A stretch of 39,589 bases of DNA. It comes from Alistipes sp. (GTDB lineage Bacteria > Bacteroidota > Bacteroidia > Bacteroidales > Rikenellaceae). Numbering within the stretch: the first letter of the stretch is position 1; each line of letters starts with the position of its first letter. This document shows, in pieces, positions 1 to 7,984 of this stretch. The position numbers were made by a program, and so were the translations under genes. Location of the stretch: NCBI GenBank assembly GCA_029059935.1, contig JAIDUZ010000003.1, positions 1 through 39,589 on the forward strand, in the 5' to 3' direction. Under the pieces are notes generated by a model. It did not search any database and was not told the DNA's origin. It was given only the letters and a program-made list of their open reading frames with translations.

Positions 1-72
1 CCCCACCCCCCCCCCCCGCCCCCCCCCCCCCCCGCGCCCCCCCCCCCCCCCCCCAACACCCCCCGCCGCCCC
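1..72. other. Low-complexity poly-C edge, probable assembly artefact
   Basis: Almost pure C with a few G and A bases. It ends exactly where recognisable SusC coding sequence begins. The paralogous SusC further right has a nine-G run at the homologous position. Loss of signal in two-colour sequencing gives poly-G reads, which would appear as poly-C on this strand, so a degraded contig end is the simplest reading. A real C-tract cannot be excluded. Confidence 0.7.
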
Positions 73-3000
73 GTCAAAGACGCTGACGGCCAGCCTGTTA
101 TAGGCGCTTCCGTCGTTGTCAAAGGCACTACCCTCGGTACGAGCACAGACCTCGACGGAAATTTCCAGCTGAATGTTCCGAACGCGAAAGACGCCGTACT
201 GACGGTCTCTTTCCTCGGATATACCACACAGAATATTCCGGTCAACGGGCGTTCGCAGATCGAAGTCATCCTGGCTGAAGATTCGCAGACGCTGGACGAC
301 GTCGTGGTAATCGGTTACCAGACAGTGAAGCGCAAGGACCTGACCGGTTCGGTGGCTTCGGTGACGGGCAAGGATGTGGCCGTAGTACCGGTGTCCAACG
401 TGGCCCAGGCCCTGCAGGGCAAGCTGCCGGGCGTGAACGTCACCTCGCAGGACGGCCGCCCCGACGCTACCGTTTCGATCCGCGTACGCGGCGGCGGTTC
501 GATTTCGCAGTCGAACGACCCGCTCATCCTCATCGACGGTATCCCGGGCACCATCAGCGACGTGCCGGCCGACCAGGTAGCCTCGATCGACGTGCTGAAA
601 GACGCTTCGTCGACGGCCATCTACGGTGCGCGCGGTGCCAACGGCGTTATCCTCATCACGACCAAGGGCGCCAAGGAAGGCCGTGTAAGCGTAAGCTACA
701 ACGGCTATGTGAAAGTCAACACGGCCACCAACTACTACGATGCGCTGGACCCGTACGACTATCTGGTGAGCGCCTGGACGCGCGCCCATTCGATCGTGGG
801 CAACGCCTCGTCCGAACCGCTGGAGCGCCTCTACGGCATCGGCCGCTATGCGACCGACGGCGGCATCGAGGCCTACAAGAACGTGAAGGCCTACGACATG
901 CAGAAGGAGGTCTACGATACCTCCGTATCGCACAATCATGACGTCACCGTTTCGGGCGGCACCGACCGCACGAAGGTGCTCTTCTCGTTCAACTACCTGG
1001 ACGAACAGGGCATGAAGGTCAACTCCTACCTCCAGCGCGCCAACATCTCGCTGAAGGTGAATCAGAAAATCACCGACAACCTCGATTTCGCCGTCGACAC
1101 CCGCTACGTACAGCGCAAGGCGATGGGCAACGAGGGTACGACCAACGGCAGCGGCTCGCTGCTTTCGTATGCGTACCGTTTCCGTCCGATCGCCACGGAG
1201 GACATCCACGGCGACCTGGCTGCGCTGACCGGTTCGAACATCGACACCTACGGCAAATATTCGCAGGTGGACAACTACAGCCCCTATGCCCGCATCACGG
1301 ACTACGACGCGGAGACCAACCGCCAGCACCTGATCGGTACCGCCACGCTGAACTGGAAAATCGTGAAGGGGCTGACCTACCACACGGACTTCACCATGTT
1401 CCGCACGTGGAACCAGAACTACACGTGGCAGGGCGCCATCTCCAAGGAATACATCGACCCGAGCGGCGAAAAGACCTATGCCGGCGACGCCACCATCGCC
1501 AAGAACGACAGCTGGGGCATGCGCTGGACCAATACGCTCAACTACGACGTATCGTTCGGTGAAGCTCACCGTCTGAACGTGCTGGTGGGCCAGGAAGTAT
1601 CCAACACGGGCGGCACGTCGCTTTCGGCAACGGGCTCGAAATATCCCGCCAACTTCACCAAGCAGAACGCGTTCGCCATGCTGAACCAGTATTCGAGCGA
1701 CGGCGCAGGCACTTTCTCGTCGGGCAAGACGATTCCCGAACGCATCGTTTCGCTCTTCGCACGTGCCAACTACACGCTGCTCGACCGTTACCTCTTCACC
1801 GTCACGTTCCGTGCCGACGGTTCGTCGAAGTTCGCTCCCGACCATCGCTGGGGCTACTTCCCCGCAGCGGCGTTCGCATGGCGCATGTCGGAGGAAGGCT
1901 TCCTGAAAGACACCGACTGGCTCGACAACCTCAAGCTCCGCCTGTCGTACGGCCAGGTAGGTAACGACGGCATCAGTTCGAGCCTCTGGTCGCAGAGCTG
2001 GTCGGCCGTGACCGATTCGCGCTACCAGTACCACATGAACGAATCGACGCAGTCGGGCTATCAGTTCTCGTCGAGCTCGATGCCCAATCCCGATCTGAAA
2101 TGGGAGACCACCGTCACCCGCAACCTCGGTATCGACTTCGGCTTCTGGAACAACCGCCTGACCGGTAGCGTCGACCTCTACTGGAACACCACCAAGGACC
2201 TGCTCATGGTGACCGCCATCCCGGGTATCACCGGCTTCACGGAGACCTACACCAATGCCGGTCAGACCTCCAACAAGGGTATCGAAATCGCCTTGCAGGG
2301 CGTAATCTACCAGAACCGCAACTGGAACGTCAGTGCCGGATTCAACATCAACTTCAACAAGAACAACGTAGACAAACTCACCGAAGGCGTATCGGGTCTC
2401 TACGGCACGCAGTGGGGTTCGTCGATGACCAACCCGCAGCAGGACTACATCCTGCAGAAAGGCAGCCCCGTGGGTCTGGTCCGCGGCTGGGTATACGACG
2501 GATTCTACACGGTGGATGACTTCACCTACGACAACGGTGTCTACACCCTCAAACCCGGTATCGTAGACTACGCCAGCGGTCAGATCATGAAGACCGCACA
2601 CGGCATTCCGGACGGCGCCCGTCCCAAAGGGCAGGTGGCTTACCCGGGTATGGCCCGTTTCAAGGATATCGACGGCGACGGCAAGGCCGGCGACAGCGAC
2701 CTGACCGTCATCGGCGACATGACGCCCAAGCACACCGGCGGTTTCAACGTGAACGCTGCTTTCAAGGGCATCGACCTGGGCGTCTACTTCAACTGGAGCT
2801 ACGGCAACAAGATTTACAACGCCCACAAACTGGCTTCGCTCTACAACTACAAGGATGGCGGCGTATTCGAGAACAAACTGGCCATCGTGAAGAAGCAGTT
2901 CAAGATTTTCAACGTAGCCAACGACCAGATTACGCAGCTGCTCACCCCCGAAGAACTGCGTGCGGCCAACGTCAACGCGTCGCTGCCCTACGCCTACAAC

Positions 3001-3294
3001 GAGGAGCCGATCGTTTCGTCGCTCGGCATCGAGAGCGGTTCGTTCCTGCGTCTGAACACCCTGACGCTCGGCTACACCCTGCCGCAGAAGATTACCAAGA
3101 AGTTCGGCGTAAGCAACCTGCGCGTATACGCGAGCATCTACAACGTATGCACCATCACGGGCTATTCGGGTCTCGACCCCGAGGTAAACACCAACACAGC
3201 GCAGAACAAACAGGTTTATCCTACGCTGGGTCTCGACTGGGGTGCCTACCCGCGCCCGCGTTCGTATGTCGTCGGACTGAACGTATCTTTCTAA
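73..3294 (+). CDS. SusC/RagA-type TonB-dependent outer-membrane transporter, 5' end missing
   Basis: Outer-membrane import channel for oligosaccharides, working with the SusD lipoprotein encoded 22 bases downstream. The reading frame stays open upstream of the first internal ATG (304), and bases 73-303 encode a normal carboxypeptidase-like regulatory domain (start VKDADGQPVIGASV), so the real start lies left of the window; only the signal peptide and a few residues appear lost. The plug follows, with DVVVIGYQ, IRVRGGGS, PLILIDGIPG and the SusC signature VLKDASSTAIYGARGANGV. The barrel runs to a C-terminal Phe (GLNVSF), as usual for outer-membrane proteins. The visible 1073 residues are normal for the family. 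The substrate cannot be read from sequence; neighbouring pectin enzymes suggest a pectic oligosaccharide. Confidence 0.95.
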   Translation, partial: VKDADGQPVIGASVVVKGTTLGTSTDLDGNFQLNVPNAKDAVLTVSFLGYTTQNIPVNGRSQIEVILAEDSQTLDDVVVIGYQTVKRKDLTGSVASVTGKDVAVVPVSNVAQALQGKLPGVNVTSQDGRPDATVSIRVRGGGSISQSNDPLILIDGIPGTISDVPADQVASIDVLKDASSTAIYGARGANGVILITTKGAKEGRVSVSYNGYVKVNTATNYYDALDPYDYLVSAWTRAHSIVGNASSEPLERLYGIGRYATDGGIEAYKNVKAYDMQKEVYDTSVSHNHDVTVSGGTDRTKVLFSFNYLDEQGMKVNSYLQRANISLKVNQKITDNLDFAVDTRYVQRKAMGNEGTTNGSGSLLSYAYRFRPIATEDIHGDLAALTGSNIDTYGKYSQVDNYSPYARITDYDAETNRQHLIGTATLNWKIVKGLTYHTDFTMFRTWNQNYTWQGAISKEYIDPSGEKTYAGDATIAKNDSWGMRWTNTLNYDVSFGEAHRLNVLVGQEVSNTGGTSLSATGSKYPANFTKQNAFAMLNQYSSDGAGTFSSGKTIPERIVSLFARANYTLLDRYLFTVTFRADGSSKFAPDHRWGYFPAAAFAWRMSEEGFLKDTDWLDNLKLRLSYGQVGNDGISSSLWSQSWSAVTDSRYQYHMNESTQSGYQFSSSSMPNPDLKWETTVTRNLGIDFGFWNNRLTGSVDLYWNTTKDLLMVTAIPGITGFTETYTNAGQTSNKGIEIALQGVIYQNRNWNVSAGFNINFNKNNVDKLTEGVSGLYGTQWGSSMTNPQQDYILQKGSPVGLVRGWVYDGFYTVDDFTYDNGVYTLKPGIVDYASGQIMKTAHGIPDGARPKGQVAYPGMARFKDIDGDGKAGDSDLTVIGDMTPKHTGGFNVNAAFKGIDLGVYFNWSYGNKIYNAHKLASLYNYKDGGVFENKLAIVKKQFKIFNVANDQITQLLTPEELRAANVNASLPYAYNEEPIVSSLGIESGSFLRLNTLTLGYTLPQKITKKFGVSNLRVYASIYNVCTITGYSGLDPEVNTNTAQNKQVYPTLGLDWGAYPRPRSYVVGLNVSF

Positions 3295-3316
3295 TTTCTA
3301 AAAACGGATATTCAAG

Positions 3317-5365
3317 ATGAAAAAAATATTTATCGTCGCTTTGACCGCCGTCTGCAGCCTGTCGCTCGTTCGGTGCAGCGATTACCTGGAAACTTCATCT
3401 CCGTCGAATGCTGATGACCGTTTTGTAACGTTCAGCCCGTCGGAGGCGTTCAAAATCCTCTCCAAGACCTATGCCGACTATCGACAGAACGCCTGGATGG
3501 GTACCTATCGTTACAACGATCCGTTTGGCTCCGACGTGGAAGTCTATCCCGAAGGGCCCAGTTCGTCCAACCCCTACAATGGCCGTCAGGAGACCTCCAT
3601 GCTGGGTGTCAACTCGGTGTCGGGCGGTTTCAACGCCCTCTATTCGACGATCAGCTATACTTCGAAATTCGCCAATATCATCGCGGCCAAATCGGAGTAC
3701 CAGGCCGACCTCGCATCGGGAGAAGTCACCGACTGGACCAACCTCTACGGTGAAGCGGTCACATTGCGCGCCCATGCTTATTTCGAGCTGACGCAGCACT
3801 TCGGCGACGTTCCTTACGGTTATGAAAATCCGAGCGTTGCCGTACCGGCCTACAAACTCACCTCGCGCTTCGAGATTTACGATGATCTGATCGACCGCCT
3901 GCAAAAGGCCGAGGGTCAGATGTACGACCTCGGCCAGGGCGGCATCACCGGCGAACGCGTTTCGCGCACCTATGCCAACGCACTCATCGGTAAGATCGCT
4001 CTCTACGCCGGCAGCTGGCAGCCGATCCGCACCGATGTCGACGGGCTCTACGGCGACGTGCAGTTCGAGACTAAAGCTACGGGTAGTGGTATTGCCTATG
4101 CCCGCCGCACGGACTATGCGAAGTATCTCGCCATCGCCGAAGACTACCTTTCGCGTGCGATGAACGAACGCGCCGGTTCGTCGCATCTGATTACCACCGA
4201 CGAACGCGAAGGTGTGGACAATCCTTTCCAGCGTCACTTCCAGTACGGCATGGACCTGGAAATCAGCCCCGAAACGATTTTCGAAATCGCCCACCTGCAG
4301 GGTGCAGGTCCCGATGGCAAGACTATCAACAGCGAGATTCTCTACGCTTTCGGTCGTGCAGCATCGGGCAGCAATGGTACGTATCCTCCCAAGGTCTTCG
4401 CAGCCGTCCGCATGACGCCCGCGTTCTACTACGGCGGCTTCGACCCGGCCGACAAGCGCCGCGACGTCAGCGGCTGCGTGACGGGACTCCTCGGCAAAAC
4501 CGGCGATGAGACGCTGCTCCCGCTCAAACTGTCGAAAAACTCGGCCGATGGCGGCGGTATCACGCTCAACAAATGGGACTACTGCCAGATGAGCGACCCG
4601 TTCATCCAGAAACAGCGTCAGAGCGGCATCAACTCGCCGATTCTGCGCATGGGTACGGTCTACCTGATGCTGGCCGAGGCGAAAGCCGGTCTGGGCAAGG
4701 ATGCCGAAGCACTGGGACTCGTCAACCAAATCCGTGCACGCGCATTCGGCGACAGCAGCCACAACCTGAGCGGTCTTTCGGACGAGGAACTGAAAAAAGC
4801 CATCGCTAACGAGGCCCGCATGGAACTCTTCGGCGAGGGCGAGGTTCGCTGGTTCATGATTCGCAGCGGCTACTTCTCGGAAGACATCGTCGCAACCCGC
4901 ACCAAGCTGCAAGCGATTGCCGACGCCATCAAGGCCAACGGTTCGTATACTTTCGACAACGGTCTTGTGTTCCCGGCCTACATCTACACCAAGCAGGTAG
5001 TGCTCCCGGCGGAAGATATGCTGGTGAAATCGGGCGACCCGACGAGCGAAACCCATTGGCCCGCATGGCGCGGAGTCTACGACTTCACGAAAAAAGGTCT
5101 CAAAGCCCAAGGCCACAACACGGCCATCAAGGGTCTGTTCGAATCGGTAGACGATGCGACGGCCGCCCAGCTCGTGGCCGACGGCTACACCAAGGTGGAA
5201 TGGGGTCTGGCATTCGCCAACGACATCGACAACGTTCTCACGATGGTAGTCAGCGGTATCAAGAACTCGACGGACGTACCGCGTCCCTACTGGCCGATTC
5301 CGCTGGAAACGATCACGCAGTCGAAAGGCAAAGTGACCAACGGCTACGGTCTTCCCAACCAATAG
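3317..5365 (+). CDS. SusD/RagB-family glycan-binding lipoprotein
   Basis: Surface lipoprotein that caps the SusC channel and binds the glycan. The N-terminus is a lipoprotein signal with Cys20 (LVRC, followed by SDYLE). Arg at position -1 of the lipobox is unusual. The N-terminal half carries SusD-type TPR helices. The C-terminal RagB/SusD segment shows the typical pattern of a helix (VYLMLAEAKAGLGKDAEAL) followed by VNQIRARA and the ARMELFGEGEVRWFMIR stretch. At 682 residues it is longer than most SusD proteins (about 500-600). It starts 22 bases after the SusC stop and clearly shares its transcript. A strong terminator lies just after the stop codon. Ligand unknown; pectic glycan is inferred from context. 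Confidence 0.95.
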   Translation: MKKIFIVALTAVCSLSLVRCSDYLETSSPSNADDRFVTFSPSEAFKILSKTYADYRQNAWMGTYRYNDPFGSDVEVYPEGPSSSNPYNGRQETSMLGVNSVSGGFNALYSTISYTSKFANIIAAKSEYQADLASGEVTDWTNLYGEAVTLRAHAYFELTQHFGDVPYGYENPSVAVPAYKLTSRFEIYDDLIDRLQKAEGQMYDLGQGGITGERVSRTYANALIGKIALYAGSWQPIRTDVDGLYGDVQFETKATGSGIAYARRTDYAKYLAIAEDYLSRAMNERAGSSHLITTDEREGVDNPFQRHFQYGMDLEISPETIFEIAHLQGAGPDGKTINSEILYAFGRAASGSNGTYPPKVFAAVRMTPAFYYGGFDPADKRRDVSGCVTGLLGKTGDETLLPLKLSKNSADGGGITLNKWDYCQMSDPFIQKQRQSGINSPILRMGTVYLMLAEAKAGLGKDAEALGLVNQIRARAFGDSSHNLSGLSDEELKKAIANEARMELFGEGEVRWFMIRSGYFSEDIVATRTKLQAIADAIKANGSYTFDNGLVFPAYIYTKQVVLPAEDMLVKSGDPTSETHWPAWRGVYDFTKKGLKAQGHNTAIKGLFESVDDATAAQLVADGYTKVEWGLAFANDIDNVLTMVVSGIKNSTDVPRPYWPIPLETITQSKGKVTNGYGLPNQ

Positions 5366-5382
5366 CGGTTCGCACAAAGAGA

Positions 5383-5415
5383 GAGGGTCGCTCCGCATGG
5401 AGCGACCCTCTTTTT
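5383..5415 (+). terminator. Rho-independent terminator after susCD
   Basis: A perfect 12-bp stem (GAGGGTCGCTCC / GGAGCGACCCTC) with a GCAT loop is followed by TTTTT. It lies between the susD stop and the convergent hydrolase stop. The other side is CT-rich when read on the minus strand, so it may serve both genes. Confidence 0.9.
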
Positions 5416-5417
5416 CG

Positions 5418-6311
5418 TCAGAGGCTTTCCAGGAATTCGAGCACCAGCCGGTTGAACGCTTCGGGCTGCTCCATGTTGGCCATGTGGCCGCAATCCTGAA
5501 GCACGGCGGTACGGCCGCGGGGCAGGAAGTGCATCTCGCGCGGCAGATAGGGCCGGTCATGCAGGTCGCAGGCGCCCCTGACCATCAGCGTCGGGACATC
5601 GGGGCGACGCTCCTCCAACGCCTGCCACGCCTCGCGGGCCCAGAACGACCGCACCTCCTTGTGCAGCGGCTGCCAGGCGTCCCACTCGTCGATCATGCGG
5701 CGCAACGGCTCCCGAATCTCCTCGCGCCGCGAACCGCCGCCCGAAACGAGCGTTTCGAGCCACTCCCGCTTCATGCTGTCGACGCCCCGGAGCTTCAGAC
5801 GGGCGATTTCGAGGTCGCGCCGCGCCGATTCGACCGAATCCATCGGTTCGTGGGGCCCTGCGACCGAGCGGATGCCGCCGCTGGCCATGACGCACGAAAG
5901 CATCCGCTGCGGTGCCATGGCGAGCATGTCTCCGGCGACGAAAGCACCCATCGACAACCCCACGACATGGGCCTGCCCGATATGCAGCGAATCCATCAGG
6001 GTCAGCAAATCGTCGAGATGCGTGAACTGCAAGGTCTCGGACTGCTTCGACGAACGGCCGTAGCCGCGGAAATCGAACCGCACGGTTCGGTAATGCCGGG
6101 CGAAAGCGGCGAACTGGGCGTCCCACATCCGCCGGTCGAGCGAATGGCCATGCAGCAGAATCAGAGGCTCGCCGCGGCCCGACTCCTCGTAATAGATTGC
6201 CCCGCCGCCGCTGACGGGGACGAAACCGGTGCGGAGCGGCTCGCTGTGCTCCATACAGCCGCAAGCCGCGAACAACATCCACGCGCCTGCGAGACGAACG
6301 ACGAATTTCAT
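5418..6311 (-). CDS. Alpha/beta-hydrolase fold lipoprotein
   Basis: Predicted envelope-anchored serine hydrolase of 297 residues. The start is placed at 6311 (MKFVVRLAGAWMLFAAC) because this gives a lipoprotein signal with Cys17; the frame extends upstream, but that part lies in the divergent promoter. Family marks in order: LLHGHS oxyanion-side motif after strand 3, nucleophile elbow GLSMG with Ser120, likely acid Asp249 (VRGACD) and catalytic His276 (DCGHMANMEQP). The closest families are haloperoxidase-like esterases and hydrolases (Abhydrolase_1/6). Inside a pectin locus an esterase role (removing acetyl or methyl groups) is plausible, but nothing in the sequence fixes the substrate. It converges on susD and is transcribed divergently from the GH140 gene. 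Confidence 0.85.
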   Translation of the reverse strand: MKFVVRLAGAWMLFAACGCMEHSEPLRTGFVPVSGGGAIYYEESGRGEPLILLHGHSLDRRMWDAQFAAFARHYRTVRFDFRGYGRSSKQSETLQFTHLDDLLTLMDSLHIGQAHVVGLSMGAFVAGDMLAMAPQRMLSCVMASGGIRSVAGPHEPMDSVESARRDLEIARLKLRGVDSMKREWLETLVSGGGSRREEIREPLRRMIDEWDAWQPLHKEVRSFWAREAWQALEERRPDVPTLMVRGACDLHDRPYLPREMHFLPRGRTAVLQDCGHMANMEQPEAFNRLVLEFLESL

Positions 6312-6315
6312 AGGC

Positions 6316-6376
6316 CCAAGATACGAAAAACGCGGGGCCGAACCGCTGTATCTTGCCGTTTTTTTTCGTATCTTGC
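6316..6376. promoter_or_regulatory. Mirror-image divergent promoter pair with 14-bp inverted repeat
   Basis: CAAGATACGAAAAA at 6317-6330 is the exact reverse complement of TTTTTCGTATCTTG at 6362-6375. Each arm carries a -7-like element pointing outward: TATCTTGG toward the hydrolase and TATCTTGC toward the GH140 gene. The intergenic region is only 82 bases, so both promoters and any operator must lie here. The hydrolase box is about 4 bases from its ATG, suggesting a very short or absent leader. Confidence 0.6.
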
Positions 6377-6393
6377 AAAAAATCCGAACATAC

Positions 6394-7824
6394 ATGAAAC
6401 ATCTGATCGCTACCCTTGCGCTGTCGCTGCTGGCGACCGCCTGCACGCCTCGGCAAACCGCCTCCGAAGCTGCGCTCCCCTGGGAGAACGGCCGGCTGAC
6501 GGTCTCGCCCGACGGCCGCTATCTGCAACACGAAAACGGCACGCCCTTCTTCTGGATGGGCAACACGGGCTGGCTGCTTCCCGAACGGCTGACCCGCGAA
6601 GAAGCCGACTTCTTCCTTGAGACGTGCCGCGAAGCCGGATACAACGTCGTACAAGTACAGACCGTGAACGGAGTGCCGGCCCGAAACGCCTACGACAAAC
6701 TTTCGATGCCCGACGGATTCGACTTCTCGCGAATAGACGACGAAGGACCCGACGGCTACTGGCAGCACATGGACTACATCATCCGCAAGGCGGAGCAGGA
6801 AGGCATCTACATAGGCATGGTCTGCATCTGGGGCGGGCTGGTGAAACACGGACAGATGAACGAAGAACAGGCCGTGGCTTACGGCACGTTCCTGGCCGAC
6901 CGCTACAAGGATGCGCCCAACATCGTGTGGATCATCGGCGGCGACATCCGCGGCGACATCAAGACGGAAGTATGGGAGGCGCTGGCCCGCACGATTCGGG
7001 CCATCGACCCGCACCATCTGATGACCTTCCATCCCTACGGCCGCACGTCGTCGACAGAGTGGTTCCACGACGCCGACTGGCTCGATTTCAACATGTTCCA
7101 GAGCGGACACCGCCGCTACGACCAGACCCGCGGCGACGGCGACGACCGGGTGCAGGCCTCGCTGTCCGAAGACAACTGGCGCTATGTGGAAGCCGGGCTG
7201 CGGATGCACCCCGTCAAGCCGATACTGGATGCCGAACCGAGCTACGAAGAGATTCCGCAGGGACTGCACGACCCCGAAGAACCGTGGTGGAAAGCCCCCG
7301 ACGCTCGCCGCTACGCCTACTGGTCGGTCTTCGCGGGAGCCTGCGGCCACACCTACGGCCACAATTCGATCATGCAGATGCACACGGGCGAAGGCGTCGG
7401 GGCCTACGGGGCCCGCAAGTCGTGGCGTGAGGGGTTGCAGGACGGCGGATTCAACCAGATGCGCTATCTGAAACGGCTGATGCTGACCTTCCCCTACTTC
7501 GAACGCATCGGCGACCAGTCGGTGATAGCCGGCGAGAACGGATTCCGCTACGACCGGGCCATCGCCACGCGCGGCGACGACTACCTGCTGGTCTACACCT
7601 ACACGAACCGGCCGATGCAGATAGACCTGGGCAAGATTTCGGGCGAACAGAAGAACGTGTGGTGGTATTCGCCCACGGACGGTTCGCTGCAATACATCGG
7701 GACGTTCGCAGACGGCATACACACCTTCGGCGGCGACGGCGAAACGGGCCCCGGACACGACCGGGTGCTGATTGCGGCCGACAGCCGGACCGACTACATC
7801 CCGACCGACCGCAAGTCGCTCTGA
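6394..7824 (+). CDS. GH140/DUF4038 glycoside hydrolase lipoprotein (apiosidase-type)
   Basis: Probable retaining glycosidase of family GH140, whose characterised members remove the apiose-linked side chain of rhamnogalacturonan II from the galacturonan backbone. The start at 6394 gives a lipoprotein signal (MKHLIATLALSLLATAC, Cys17); the longer frame upstream is not used because it runs through the promoter and the neighbouring gene. The (beta/alpha)8 domain begins around residue 40 with FFWMGNTGWLLPERLTREEA. Expected catalytic residues are Asp184 in IIGGDIRGD and Glu281 in LDAEPSYE. The C-terminal ~100 residues (from about VIAGENG) look like the beta-sandwich usually paired with DUF4038. Total 476 residues, normal for the family. 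Monocistronic, with a promoter facing the hydrolase gene and a strong terminator downstream. Apiose specificity is inferred from family only. Confidence 0.87.
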   Translation: MKHLIATLALSLLATACTPRQTASEAALPWENGRLTVSPDGRYLQHENGTPFFWMGNTGWLLPERLTREEADFFLETCREAGYNVVQVQTVNGVPARNAYDKLSMPDGFDFSRIDDEGPDGYWQHMDYIIRKAEQEGIYIGMVCIWGGLVKHGQMNEEQAVAYGTFLADRYKDAPNIVWIIGGDIRGDIKTEVWEALARTIRAIDPHHLMTFHPYGRTSSTEWFHDADWLDFNMFQSGHRRYDQTRGDGDDRVQASLSEDNWRYVEAGLRMHPVKPILDAEPSYEEIPQGLHDPEEPWWKAPDARRYAYWSVFAGACGHTYGHNSIMQMHTGEGVGAYGARKSWREGLQDGGFNQMRYLKRLMLTFPYFERIGDQSVIAGENGFRYDRAIATRGDDYLLVYTYTNRPMQIDLGKISGEQKNVWWYSPTDGSLQYIGTFADGIHTFGGDGETGPGHDRVLIAADSRTDYIPTDRKSL

Positions 7825-7913
7825 ACCGGTCCCGAGGGAAAACGACACCCCGGCACTCGGAGAAGAAAGACGTCGTTACACCCGAAAAATATCTTTACGC
7901 AACGCGCCAACGA

Positions 7914-7942
7914 AAACCCGCAGCCCTGAGGGCTGCGGGTTT
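7914..7942. terminator. Bidirectional terminator between GH140 and PL10 genes
   Basis: A 13-bp perfect stem (AAACCCGCAGCCC / GGGCTGCGGGTTT) with a TGA loop is followed by CATTTTTC on the plus strand. The opposite side reads into TTTTCG on the minus strand. It sits between two convergent genes. The rest of 7825-7984 holds nothing else that I recognise. Confidence 0.85.
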
Positions 7943-7984
7943 CATTTTTCCGGAGCGGCGGAGCGCTCCGCGCCGACTCATCCC

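Noticed and set aside
6229..6393. Upstream extension of the GH140 frame
   Set aside because: The extension overlaps the divergent promoter and the hydrolase signal peptide; the ATG at 6394 gives a proper lipoprotein signal.
7881..7900. TATCTTTA promoter-like word between GH140 and PL10
   Set aside because: It lies between two convergent genes just before their shared terminator, with no gene to drive.
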